DNA of 26,696 bases from Brevinema_A sp051647535 (GTDB lineage: Bacteria; Spirochaetota; Brevinematia; Brevinematales; Brevinemataceae), in the NCBI GenBank assembly GCA_051647535.1, contig JBOFEA010000005.1:1-26696 (forward strand), written 5' to 3'. Positions 1 through 8,109 of this stretch are shown here, in pieces (positions within the stretch are counted from its first letter, which is position 1; each line of letters starts with the position of its first letter). Made by a program: the position numbers and the translations under genes. The notes beneath the pieces were generated by a model. The model was not told the DNA's origin and did no database searches. It saw nothing but the letters and a program-made list of their open reading frames with translations.

Positions 1-177
1 AATAGATAATTAAAATAATAATATTAATAAGGATTTTAACTTAAAAGTTAAGATAAATTAGTTGTTTATTCTCATACTTATCTAATCGATGATTTTGCCT
101 TCTCAATAAATTCTTAAAATTTATCATTTAAATCTATACTAATACTTAATTAAGGTAGAATTTGACCGAAAAATAAA

Positions 178-220
178 TATATAACAATATAATATAACAA
201 TATAACAATATAACAATAAA
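178..220. repeat. Short AT-rich tandem repeat
   Basis: A unit close to ATATAACA/ATAACAAT is repeated about four times, with one interruption, between roughly 178 and 220. It lies just beyond the tracrRNA terminator. No gene is supported in positions 1-236; the only long frame there, on the minus strand, is low-complexity and covers the tracrRNA gene. The repeat could vary in length by slippage, but nothing shows that it has a role. Confidence 0.5.
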
Positions 221-236
221 GTTTATATGATTAATT

Positions 237-311
237 AAAAAATGCCCCATTAAAGGGGCTAAATACGATTTACAATAAGTAATCTTATTATGGAATCGGG
301 TTATTTTAGGT
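237..311 (-). ncRNA. tracrRNA: tracrRNA of the type II-C CRISPR-Cas9 system
   Basis: The predicted RNA is about 75 nt. Its 5' end (311-287) is an anti-repeat: over the first 24 bases of the crRNA repeat it gives 19 Watson-Crick pairs, one G-U pair and four mismatches that form a central bulge, with 12 unbroken pairs in the upper stem. Next comes a nexus-like stem (GATTAC at 284-279 with GTAAATC at 273-267). A GCCCC/GGGGC hairpin (259-244) follows, and a run of six U (242-237) ends the RNA as a Rho-independent terminator. It pairs with pre-crRNA for RNase III processing and loads Cas9. It is divergent from cas9, whose start lies about 70 bp away. The exact 5' end is inferred from the promoter; everything else is read directly. 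Confidence 0.9.
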
Positions 312-317
312 AATAAA

Positions 318-346
318 ATTATACAATATAAATTAAATAATGTCAA
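318..346 (-). promoter_or_regulatory. Sigma-70-type promoter of the tracrRNA
   Basis: A perfect TTGACA (346-341) is separated by exactly 17 bp from a perfect TATAAT (323-318). Transcription should start near 311-312, so the RNA begins directly with the anti-repeat. This strength fits a constitutively abundant RNA. The -10 box sits in the part of the locus that aligns with the 3' half of the CRISPR repeat. Confidence 0.85.
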
Positions 347-383
347 TAGATAAGTAAAATAATAAGAGTAAGAGGATGCTATT

Positions 384-3300
384 ATGCGAGATAAATATGT
401 TTTAGGGTTGGATTTAGGAACAAATTCTATTGGTTGGGCTTGTATAAATCATGAGAAAAATGAAATTGTTGATGCGGGTGTTCGTATTTTTGATGCGGCA
501 GAAGATCCTAAGACAAAAGAGTCTTTGGCAAAACCACGTCGTACAGCTCGTTTGACACGGCGTCGACTTTTTCGTAGATCTGTTCGTTTGAAAAAGATTA
601 TTGGATTATTAAAACAATATAACTTTATTACACAAAATAGAGATGTTCAATCACCTTATGAAGGTAATATTTGGGAACTGCGATTAAAAGGGCTTGATGA
701 AAAGTTAATAGATCAAGATCTGGCTCGTATTCTCTATCATATTACTAAAGCACGTGGTTTTAAATCTTCTCGTAAGGAAATTCTTTCAGAAGATGTAGAA
801 TTACAAAAAGCAAATAAAGATATGCAAGTTCTTGAAAATGATTTTCAAGAAAGTGGATTTCGAACGATTGCAGAATATTTATATAATACTTACGGTATGA
901 ATCATCAAAATATCCGAAACAAATTTGGTAATTATACTCATTTGATCAAACAAGATCTTAACGAAAAAGAGTTGAATTTAATACTAGATATTCAAAAAGA
1001 AAAAGGAAATTCAAAAATTAATGATTCTTTTAGAAAAGAACTAATAGATATTTTTGTTTATCGAAAAGGTTTACCGTCTTTTGAAAGTGCTGTTGGTACA
1101 TGTGAGCTTGAAACAAATTATAGAAGGGCTCCCAAAGACGCTGTAAGTTCCTCTTTATTTCGTGCATGGAATGACCTGAATAATTTGAAATTTAAACAAA
1201 ATGATGACTCCTCTTACGAGTTATTATCTCTTGAAAAGCGAAAAGAATTGATTGAATTTGCTTATGAGAAAGCTAATGACGGCAAAATCCCAACAGAAGT
1301 GCAAATTAAAAATATTATAGGCGTGTATTCTTTCATAGAAGATAAAGCGACTAAAGAAGGTAAAAAAGATAAAAAAACAACTATTTATGGGATGAATTTG
1401 GAAATGAAAAAGCTTGTTGCATCTCTTACATTTTCATCTTATACCAAATTAAAAAATGCACTTTGCGAAATTGATGAAAATAAGTGGAATCAAATTAAAA
1501 ATGATGTTCATACAATGGATAGTATTATTTATGTAATTGCTTATCTTAAAGAATTTAAAAATCTTAATTACGATCATCATTTTTCAGGTGTAATGGATCC
1601 TATTATTAAAGAACTGATTTTGAATTTGAAATGGGATCAAGAAACTTGGGAAAATTTATTTGATAGGCTTTCTTTTGACGGTACTATGGGTCATAGTTTA
1701 CAGGCAATGTGGCACATGCAACCTTATTTTGAACAAGAAGAAATTCTTACCTATGATAAAGCTCTAGAGAAGGTTTATCAAGGTAAATTTAATAATAGAG
1801 AATCCAGTGGAACTAAATTTCTTCCCGAATTTAATGAACATGATTTCACTAATCCAGTTGTTAAACGTACCCTTAATCAAGCTAGATTATTGATTAATAA
1901 ACTAATTTCTGTTTATGGAACACCAAAGCAAATTAATATTGAATTGGCACGCGACCTTGGAAAAAGCAAGGATGAACGTAGAAAGTTAGAAGAATCAATG
2001 AAACAAAATCAGTCAAAGAATGAAGACTATTGGAATGAATGTCAAAAATTAGGAATCTTCGATTCAATTATGTACCGTCTGTGGAAAGAGCAGGATGAAA
2101 AGTGCATGTATTCTAATGAAATCATTGCAATTGGAGATTTACAAAATAATTATGTTGAAATTGATCATATCTTACCATTATCAAGATCTGGTGATGATAG
2201 TTTGATGAATAAAGTGTTAGTTTTTGCTTCAGAAAATCAACATAAAGGAAACAAAACTGCCTTTGAATATATGCAAAGTAAAAACAAAATTGAGGATTAT
2301 AAAGTTTGGGTGAAAAATACTAAAAAAATTCGTTATGAAAAAAAAGAGCGTCTATTATTAGAAAATTTCAATGAAGAAAAAGCTAGAGAATATAGAAGTC
2401 GACATCTTAATGATACTCGTTATATCTCTAAAGCTTTAGCAAATCACATTGATAAGCATATTCGTCCAAAAGATCAAAAATGGGGTTATGTTCAAACTTT
2501 AGCCGGTCGAGCAACAACAACTCTTCGAAAAATTTGGCAAATGGGAAATAAAGACAGGCAAGAATCTCATAAACATCATGCACTTGATGCTTTATTGATT
2601 GCAGGTGCTGGAGATATGATTAAAACATTTGAACAAAAAATTACTACTGCATCACAGTATAAAAATAAAGGAATAAACCCAAAGGATAATATTGAACATA
2701 ATATTCGTCGATTTGGATTTGATATTTCACAGCCTTGGGAGACATTTAGTACTGATGCTCGTTATTATGTGGAAAATAATGTTTTTGTTTCTCGTATGGG
2801 TAAACGTAAAGTCACAGGATCTGTTCATAAAGAAACAATTAAATCAAAACGTCAAGATGGTAATGTTTTCAAAACGATTAAACTTCATGAAATTGCAGAA
2901 AAAGATGAAAAGAAAATTACAAACATATTTAATGATATGATTGATTTAGAAAGAAATCGGCGTGTATACGATACTATTTTAAATCATGCTAAGCAATTCA
3001 ATTGGGATATGGGAAAGGCTTTTAGTAATGAAAATGCGCCACTTATGCCAACCAATGATAAATCTAAATACGATGGTTCTGAAAAAATAATACCAAAAAT
3101 TCGAAAAATTAAAGTTTCTGATAGTGCCAGTAGTAATCTTATTCTTTCTAATATGAGTTCGGAAAGAAGAAAAGCCGCTGTTGACTCAGGATCTTTAGTG
3201 CGATTGGATTTATTTAGAAATGAAAAAGGTAAATTTGAAACTATTCCGGTATATGTGTTTCATTATAACGGATTACCACAGGTAAATGATTCTTATGAAT

Positions 3301-3626
3301 TTATGTTTTCTATTTATAAGAATGATTATTTAGCTTTTGATAGTGATATACCTTTTTCTAATGGATGTGTGGAAAAAGAATATAATAAAAATGTGACTTA
3401 TTTTGAAGCATATTGGAATACTAATGTTTCTAGTTCAAGAATAACAATGATTGAAGTTGATAAACAAAGCAAGTATCATGTTACTATTTCTAAAATGAAA
3501 AAAATTACTAAATATCATGTTGATATTTTAGGGAAGAAACATTTTATTGCAAGTACAGAATTTCCGGAAGAAAAACGTTTAACTTTAAAAGAACAGCAAG
3601 AAAAGTGGAAGAAAAATAAAAATTAA
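384..3626 (+). CDS. cas9: CRISPR-associated endonuclease Cas9, type II-C
   Basis: RNA-guided DNA endonuclease of 1080 aa, in the compact II-C range. Visible parts in order: RuvC-I with Asp10 (GLDLGTNSIGW); an Arg-rich bridge helix at about 51-70; a helical REC lobe; RuvC-II with Glu520 (INIELARD); an HNH domain with Asp594-His595 and Asn618 (VEIDHILPLSRS, then ENQHKGN); RuvC-III with His732 and Asp735 (HHALDAL); and a C-terminal wedge/PAM-interacting region from about 800. All RuvC and HNH catalytic residues are present, so it should be an active double-strand nuclease. The layout strongly resembles Campylobacter jejuni Cas9. The start is supported by AGAGGA at 371-376, 7 bp upstream. It is first in a cas9-cas1-cas2 operon, with 9 bp between its stop and the preferred cas1 start. 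The PAM cannot be read from sequence. Confidence 0.98.
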   Translation: MRDKYVLGLDLGTNSIGWACINHEKNEIVDAGVRIFDAAEDPKTKESLAKPRRTARLTRRRLFRRSVRLKKIIGLLKQYNFITQNRDVQSPYEGNIWELRLKGLDEKLIDQDLARILYHITKARGFKSSRKEILSEDVELQKANKDMQVLENDFQESGFRTIAEYLYNTYGMNHQNIRNKFGNYTHLIKQDLNEKELNLILDIQKEKGNSKINDSFRKELIDIFVYRKGLPSFESAVGTCELETNYRRAPKDAVSSSLFRAWNDLNNLKFKQNDDSSYELLSLEKRKELIEFAYEKANDGKIPTEVQIKNIIGVYSFIEDKATKEGKKDKKTTIYGMNLEMKKLVASLTFSSYTKLKNALCEIDENKWNQIKNDVHTMDSIIYVIAYLKEFKNLNYDHHFSGVMDPIIKELILNLKWDQETWENLFDRLSFDGTMGHSLQAMWHMQPYFEQEEILTYDKALEKVYQGKFNNRESSGTKFLPEFNEHDFTNPVVKRTLNQARLLINKLISVYGTPKQINIELARDLGKSKDERRKLEESMKQNQSKNEDYWNECQKLGIFDSIMYRLWKEQDEKCMYSNEIIAIGDLQNNYVEIDHILPLSRSGDDSLMNKVLVFASENQHKGNKTAFEYMQSKNKIEDYKVWVKNTKKIRYEKKERLLLENFNEEKAREYRSRHLNDTRYISKALANHIDKHIRPKDQKWGYVQTLAGRATTTLRKIWQMGNKDRQESHKHHALDALLIAGAGDMIKTFEQKITTASQYKNKGINPKDNIEHNIRRFGFDISQPWETFSTDARYYVENNVFVSRMGKRKVTGSVHKETIKSKRQDGNVFKTIKLHEIAEKDEKKITNIFNDMIDLERNRRVYDTILNHAKQFNWDMGKAFSNENAPLMPTNDKSKYDGSEKIIPKIRKIKVSDSASSNLILSNMSSERRKAAVDSGSLVRLDLFRNEKGKFETIPVYVFHYNGLPQVNDSYEFMFSIYKNDYLAFDSDIPFSNGCVEKEYNKNVTYFEAYWNTNVSSSRITMIEVDKQSKYHVTISKMKKITKYHVDILGKKHFIASTEFPEEKRLTLKEQQEKWKKNKN

Positions 3627-3635
3627 GGAATGAAT

Positions 3636-4565
3636 ATGGGTTGGAGAGTTTTAACGATAGACAATCCAGGCAAACTTTCACTTCGAGATAATCAATTAGT
3701 TTTTAAGACACAAGATAATGAAAAAATAGTCCCTATTGAGGATCTTGAATGTGTTTTATTAGAAAATCAACAAATTGAGATTACCCATCCTTTGCTAAAT
3801 CGTTTAGCTGAGGATGGAGTTATGCTTGTGACAACAAATCCTAAATATCAAGCTAGTGGTATTTTGGTTTCATTTTGGGGACAATACCAAAAATTAAATG
3901 TTTTACAAATTCAATTATCAGCTAGTGAACCTTTGAAAAAACGTTGCTGGCAGAGGATTATTACGCAAAAAATTCTTAATCAAGCTCTTGTATTAAAAAA
4001 ATTAAAAGTAGAACATTTTGAGGATCTTATTGCTAATAGCAAAAAAGTACAGTCAGGAGATGCGTCTCATCTCGAAGGATCAAGTAGTGCTTTTTATTTT
4101 CGACGTCTCTTTGAGGCTGTAGAAAATAAATTTGTACGACAACAATATTATGATAAAGAAATTTCTCTTATCAATGCTGGATTGAATTATGGGTATGCTT
4201 TAGCAAGAGCTATTTTGACAAGACATATTATTACAAGTGGTCTTTTACCTTATCTTGGTATTCACCATATTTCAAAAGTAAATGCTTTTAATTTAGCAGA
4301 TGATTTGATAGAAACATTTCGTCCTATTGTTGATTATCATGTATATCAGTATTTAGATTATTTTTATACGAGTAATGATGAACAATTATCAAGAGAGATA
4401 AGACTAGAATTACAAAAAATATTTACTTATCAATTACGAATTGAAGATAGGTGGATTAAATTTCCAGCAGCTTGTCGGGCTATTTGTTATTCTTTTATTA
4501 GAGCGTTAGAAGAAAAAAATCCTCAATTCTTATTATTACCTCATGATTGGAAAGAAGAAAAATGA
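3636..4565 (+). CDS. cas1: CRISPR-associated integrase Cas1, type II
   Basis: Adaptation endonuclease/integrase of 309 aa that inserts spacers together with Cas2. It starts MGWRVLTI, as type II Cas1 proteins do. Numbered from this start, the metal-binding residues are Glu147 (HLEGSSSAFYF), His211 (GIHHISK) and Glu226 (LADDLIETFRP). Their spacing matches the Streptococcus pyogenes type II Cas1 triad. I prefer the start at 3636 because AAGGA (3625-3629) lies 6 bp upstream. The ATG at 3630 would leave almost no spacing but would add only two residues. It overlaps cas2 by 4 bp (ATGA). There is no csn2 or cas4, as expected for subtype II-C. Confidence 0.97.
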   Translation: MGWRVLTIDNPGKLSLRDNQLVFKTQDNEKIVPIEDLECVLLENQQIEITHPLLNRLAEDGVMLVTTNPKYQASGILVSFWGQYQKLNVLQIQLSASEPLKKRCWQRIITQKILNQALVLKKLKVEHFEDLIANSKKVQSGDASHLEGSSSAFYFRRLFEAVENKFVRQQYYDKEISLINAGLNYGYALARAILTRHIITSGLLPYLGIHHISKVNAFNLADDLIETFRPIVDYHVYQYLDYFYTSNDEQLSREIRLELQKIFTYQLRIEDRWIKFPAACRAICYSFIRALEEKNPQFLLLPHDWKEEK

Positions 4566-4900
4566 GTGTTTTAGGAAATAGGCCTATGTGGTTATTTGTA
4601 TTATTTGATTTACCAGTAACAACAAAATCAGAACGAAAACGAGCAACTCATTTTCGGAAAGCTTTGCTTAAAGATGGTTATATTATGATTCAATTTTCTG
4701 TGTATGCACGTCCTTGTGGTGATTGGATCCGTTTGGAAAAACATAGAAAACGTTTGGAATTTATGATTCCGCCACAAGGATCTATTAGAACATTACCTAT
4801 TACCGATCGACAATTTCAAAATATGCAAGAAATGATAAATAGTTCTAAATTTGAAGAAAATAAAGAGCATCAAAATTGTGAGGAATTACTTTTCTTTTAA
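4562..4900 (+). CDS. cas2: CRISPR-associated protein Cas2
   Basis: Small ferredoxin-fold protein of 112 aa, the structural partner of Cas1 in spacer acquisition. The N-terminal strand reads WLFVLFDLPV with the conserved Asp, followed by the KAL-KDG-IMIQFSVYARP segment typical of type II Cas2. The start at 4562 overlaps the cas1 stop as ATGA and has a purine-rich ribosome site (GAAAGAAGA) just upstream. An ATG at 4547 would add five residues inside cas1 and is less likely. It is the last gene of the operon, followed within 4 bp by a strong terminator. Confidence 0.96.
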   Translation: MSVLGNRPMWLFVLFDLPVTTKSERKRATHFRKALLKDGYIMIQFSVYARPCGDWIRLEKHRKRLEFMIPPQGSIRTLPITDRQFQNMQEMINSSKFEENKEHQNCEELLFF

Positions 4901-4903
4901 GAT

Positions 4904-4957
4904 AAAAAAACGAGCCGGATTTAGAGAGAAAACTCTCAAATCCGGCTCGTTTTTTTT
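4904..4957. terminator. Two-way Rho-independent terminator between cas2 and the CRISPR array
   Basis: A long hairpin has arms CGAGCCGGATTT and AAATCCGGCTCG. An inner GAGAG/CTCTC stem extends it around an AAAA loop, with one bulged A. It is flanked by seven A on the left and eight T on the right, so it has U-tracts in both directions. On the plus strand it ends the cas9-cas1-cas2 message. On the minus strand it ends the pre-crRNA, which leaves the array at 5008. Confidence 0.93.
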
Positions 4958-5007
4958 AAAGTGATTTTGGTGTAAACCGTTATTGTTTCATATTATAAAG
5001 AGAGTCT

Positions 5008-7105
5008 ATCACCTTATAATAAAAACATACCTAAAATAAACGGAAACCATAACTTCTTTCCCGATTCGAACGATATAATTTTAATCACCTTATAATAAAA
5101 ACATACCTAAAATAAACGGAAACCATAACCTTCACCCTCTGCTATCACCTGCTTTTAACATCACCTTATAATAAAAACATACCTAAAATAAACGGAAACC
5201 ATAACCAGATAAAATCTCTAATTCCGCTGCTTCTAATCACCTTATAATAAAAACATACCTAAAATAAACGGAAACCATAACAAACAAGCCTTCACAAACG
5301 AACTTCAATCTATCACCTTATAATAAAAACATACCTAAAATAAACGGAAACCATAACGCAATTTTTCTGATAATTCAGAAATTCCATATCACCTTATAAT
5401 AAAAACATACCTAAAATAAACGGAAACCATAACAATGTATCAAAATTTAAGTGAAGAATTTATATCACCTTATAATAAAAACATACCTAAAATAAACGGA
5501 AACCATAACCCTTTTGCGAACGAAGGCGACAAGAATTCAATCACCTTATAATAAAAACATACCTAAAATAAACGGAAACCATAACTAATTGAATCATCGG
5601 TATTCCAAAATAATTATCACCTTATAATAAAAACATACCTAAAATAAACGGAAACCATAACTATTTTCAATCAAAATAAAATCTGTGCTAAATCACCTTA
5701 TAATAAAAACATACCTAAAATAAACGGAAACCATAACGAAGGTTCGACTGTTGATCAACTCCGCCAAATCACCTTATAATAAAAACATACCTAAAATAAA
5801 CGGAAACCATAACCAGGTTGCGACCATTTTGAAATTTGGAAACATCACCTTATAATAAAAACATACCTAAAATAAACGGAAACCATAACTTCCTGAAATT
5901 TCCCCTTTTGTAGAATTAAATCACCTTATAATAAAAACATACCTAAAATAAACGGAAACCATAACTATTTTGTTTCCAAATATCAAAAATTAAGCATCAC
6001 CTTATAATAAAAACATACCTAAAATAAACGGAAACCATAACTCGACTCTCCAACCGTTGAAATAACTAATGATCACCTTATAATAAAAACATACCTAAAA
6101 TAAACGGAAACCATAACCGACAAAGAAAGCGAAGGATTGCATGAATTATCACCTTATAATAAAAACATACCTAAAATAAACGGAAACCATAACCGTACGC
6201 ATTGGTAAATCCTTGTTCCATGTATCACCTTATAATAAAAACATACCTAAAATAAACGGAAACCATAACGCAATTCTAGGATTAAATGAAATAAATTATA
6301 TCACCTTATAATAAAAACATACCTAAAATAAACGGAAACCATAACCCCAAAACATTAAAATATTCCGGAATGTAAATCACCTTATAATAAAAACATACCT
6401 AAAATAAACGGAAACCATAACAAAAACGGGTGGGAAAAGCACCAACTTTTTATCACCTTATAATAAAAACATACCTAAAATAAACGGAAACCATAACAAG
6501 ATAAATGCCAAACTTCACTTATACAATATCACCTTATAATAAAAACATACCTAAAATAAACGGAAACCATAACATGTCAGGATTGAATAAGAAATATCGA
6601 GATATCACCTTATAATAAAAACATACCTAAAATAAACGGAAACCATAACTTCGTATTTGGAGATGTGGCAGAATCTCCAATCACCTTATAATAAAAACAT
6701 ACCTAAAATAAACGGAAACCATAACCAGTTGACCCTTCCAGAACAGGGTTTGTAAATCACCTTATAATAAAAACATACCTAAAATAAACGGAAACCATAA
6801 CAAGATAGATGCCAAACTTCGCTTATACAATATCACCTTATAATAAAAACATACCTAAAATAAACGGAAACCATAACAAACTTTTGGGACAATGTCCCAT
6901 TTTTGTCATCACCTTATAATAAAAACATACCTAAAATAAACGGAAACCATAACCGCTCCTGTCAGAACATCCAATTAATATACATCACCTTATAATAAAA
7001 ACATACCTAAAATAAACGGAAACCATAACCTCTCAATTATGCCTGATGCCATTTATTCTATCACCTTATAATAAAAACATACCTAAAATAAACGGAAACC
7101 ATAAC
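5008..7105 (-). CRISPR. Type II-C CRISPR array, 28 repeats of 46 bp and 27 spacers of 30 bp
   Basis: On the plus strand each repeat begins ATCACCTTATAAT and ends AACGGAAACCATAAC. The period is 76 bp throughout (repeat n starts at 5008+76(n-1)), and the repeats read as identical from first to last. The tracrRNA anti-repeat pairs with the other strand, so the crRNA repeat begins 5' GTTATGGTTTCC and the array is read on the minus strand, from 7105 to 5008. The leader and newest spacers should therefore be at the right end, away from cas2. Repeats of 46-47 bp are longer than the usual 36 bp but are known in II-C systems of Bacteroidetes. Spacers 20 (6498-6527) and 24 (6802-6831) differ at only two bases. 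Confidence 0.97.
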
Positions 7106-7175
7106 TCGACATGTCTTTCAAAGAAATTGCATACGGAAATACATATAGTATCGTCATCCAGTACTAAGAAGTAAT
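7106..7175 (-). promoter_or_regulatory. CRISPR leader (transcribed part)
   Basis: This is the stretch between the predicted pre-crRNA start (near 7175) and the first repeat on the minus strand (7105). It is AT-rich, has no ORF, and carries no degenerate repeat. By its place next to the promoter and at the 5' end of the array it should contain the leader-anchoring site used by Cas1-Cas2. That role is inferred. Confidence 0.6.
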
Positions 7176-7181
7176 ACTATG

Positions 7182-7210
7182 ATTATAATAGATATGATGT
7201 TTTTTGTCAA
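7182..7210 (-). promoter_or_regulatory. Sigma-70-type promoter of the CRISPR array
   Basis: A perfect TTGACA (7210-7205), a 17-bp spacer and a perfect TATAAT (7187-7182) point into the array. The predicted start is near 7175, about 70 nt before the first repeat. The boxes and spacing are the same as at the tracrRNA promoter, which suggests balanced, constitutive supply of both RNAs. Confidence 0.85.
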
Positions 7211-7240
7211 TGTAAAAGTTATCTTGATAATAATTTCTCT

Positions 7241-7295
7241 CTGATTTCATTATTACTGCGATTAATATAATGTGTAGCAGCGATAATGAAATCAG
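7241..7295. repeat. 19-bp imperfect inverted repeat
   Basis: The left arm CTGATTTCATTATTACTGC (7241-7259) pairs with the right arm GCAGCGATAATGAAATCAG (7277-7295), with two mismatches, around a 17-base AT-rich loop. No U-tract follows, so it is not a typical terminator. It could be an RNA hairpin, a binding site, or the remnant of a small inverted-repeat element. From 7296 to about 7577 I see only AT-rich sequence without a gene, apart from two copies of a motif close to AACTGTAAARTAG near 7494 and 7523. Confidence 0.6.
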
Positions 7296-7577
7296 AATAA
7301 CCCGGCTAAATGAATATATCTTTATTCTTATTTAATATTCTTGTACCAAAAGTATGATTAAAAGTATAGAAGCAATAACCTTGATTCATATTTCATTTAT
7401 CTCTAAGATGCGTACATTTCGTAATATAATATTCTTTATTTAGATAATATATTAAGGATATATAATTGGTGCTTGCATTTTAATAAGTTGTGAAACTGTA
7501 AAGTAGTCTTTTTGGTATCCATAACTGTAAAATAGAATATCATACTCTGTATTACTCAAGGAATTACTATAAAACTC

Positions 7578-7604
7578 TTGACACAATATAATATATTATA
7601 TACT
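7578..7604 (+). promoter_or_regulatory. Candidate promoter of the sugar cluster
   Basis: TTGACA (7578-7583) is followed after 15 bp by TATACT (7599-7604), in a very AT-rich stretch about 80 bp upstream of the glycosyltransferase remnant. The -35 box is perfect but the spacing is short, so other -10 choices nearby are possible. Confidence 0.45.
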
Positions 7605-7684
7605 TGAGACACGTATGTAAATGTCACACAAATGGCTTGATATTATAAAAAATATACCCTAAATAAAGTAGTTAAGTAGGAATT

Positions 7685-8109
7685 GTGAAAAAAAGATAAG
7701 TATAGTTGTGCCTTGTTATAATGAAGAAAAAAGTGTCCATACGATGCATGCTATTATTAGTGAATTATTTCAAAATGAATTATCTCAATATGATTATGAA
7801 TTGATTTTTGTTGATGACTATTCTCCAGATAATACAAGAGCAGAGATCGAAAATATATGTGCTTCTGATAAAAAAGTTAAAGCAGTTTTGAACGTTAAAA
7901 ATTTTGGTTATACTAGAAATGTATTTGCTTCTTTTTTAGAAACTTCAGGAGATGCGACTTTTATGGTATTTGGAGATTTACAAGATCCTCCTCAATTATT
8001 ACCAAAATTTATTAAACAATGGGAACAAGGCTATAAAGTTATCTTAGGGCAAAAAACAAGTAGTAGAGAAAATCAACATTTTATAAAAAACGAAATCGTA
8101 ATATTATAA
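7685..8109 (+). pseudogene. Truncated GT2-family glycosyltransferase (DPM1/ArnC-like)
   Basis: The first 140 or so residues of a family 2 glycosyltransferase: SIVVPCYNEEKS, then the nucleotide-binding ELIFVDDYSPDNT and GDLQDPPQLLPKF. Full-length relatives are about 310 aa and end in membrane helices that anchor them while they transfer sugar to or from a polyprenyl phosphate; none of that is present. After GQKTSS the reading is lost near 8065-8090 and a dehydratase remnant begins in another frame. The 5' end is also odd. GTG at 7685 would give the usual M-K-K-K-I-S-I-V-V start, but the following run has seven A where eight are needed to stay in frame. The next in-frame start, GTG at 7708, would remove the first beta strand. 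Probably non-functional. Confidence 0.8.

Noticed and set aside
146..346. Minus-strand ORF of 66 codons upstream of cas9
   Set aside because: Low-complexity Ile/Leu/Tyr-rich product covering the tracrRNA gene and its promoter; no ribosome site; explained by AT-rich sequence.
2692..2940. ORF inside cas9 in another frame
   Set aside because: Lies wholly within the HNH/RuvC-III to C-terminal part of cas9, with no start signal.
4958..5007. A degenerate terminal repeat in the trailer
   Set aside because: Only a few bases around AACGGTTT resemble the repeat start; no convincing alignment over the 46 bp.
5008..7105. Self-targeting spacers against this window
   Set aside because: I compared the spacers by eye with the rest of the window and saw no clear match. 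The comparison was not exhaustive; a short-read style alignment of the 27 spacers to the genome would settle it.
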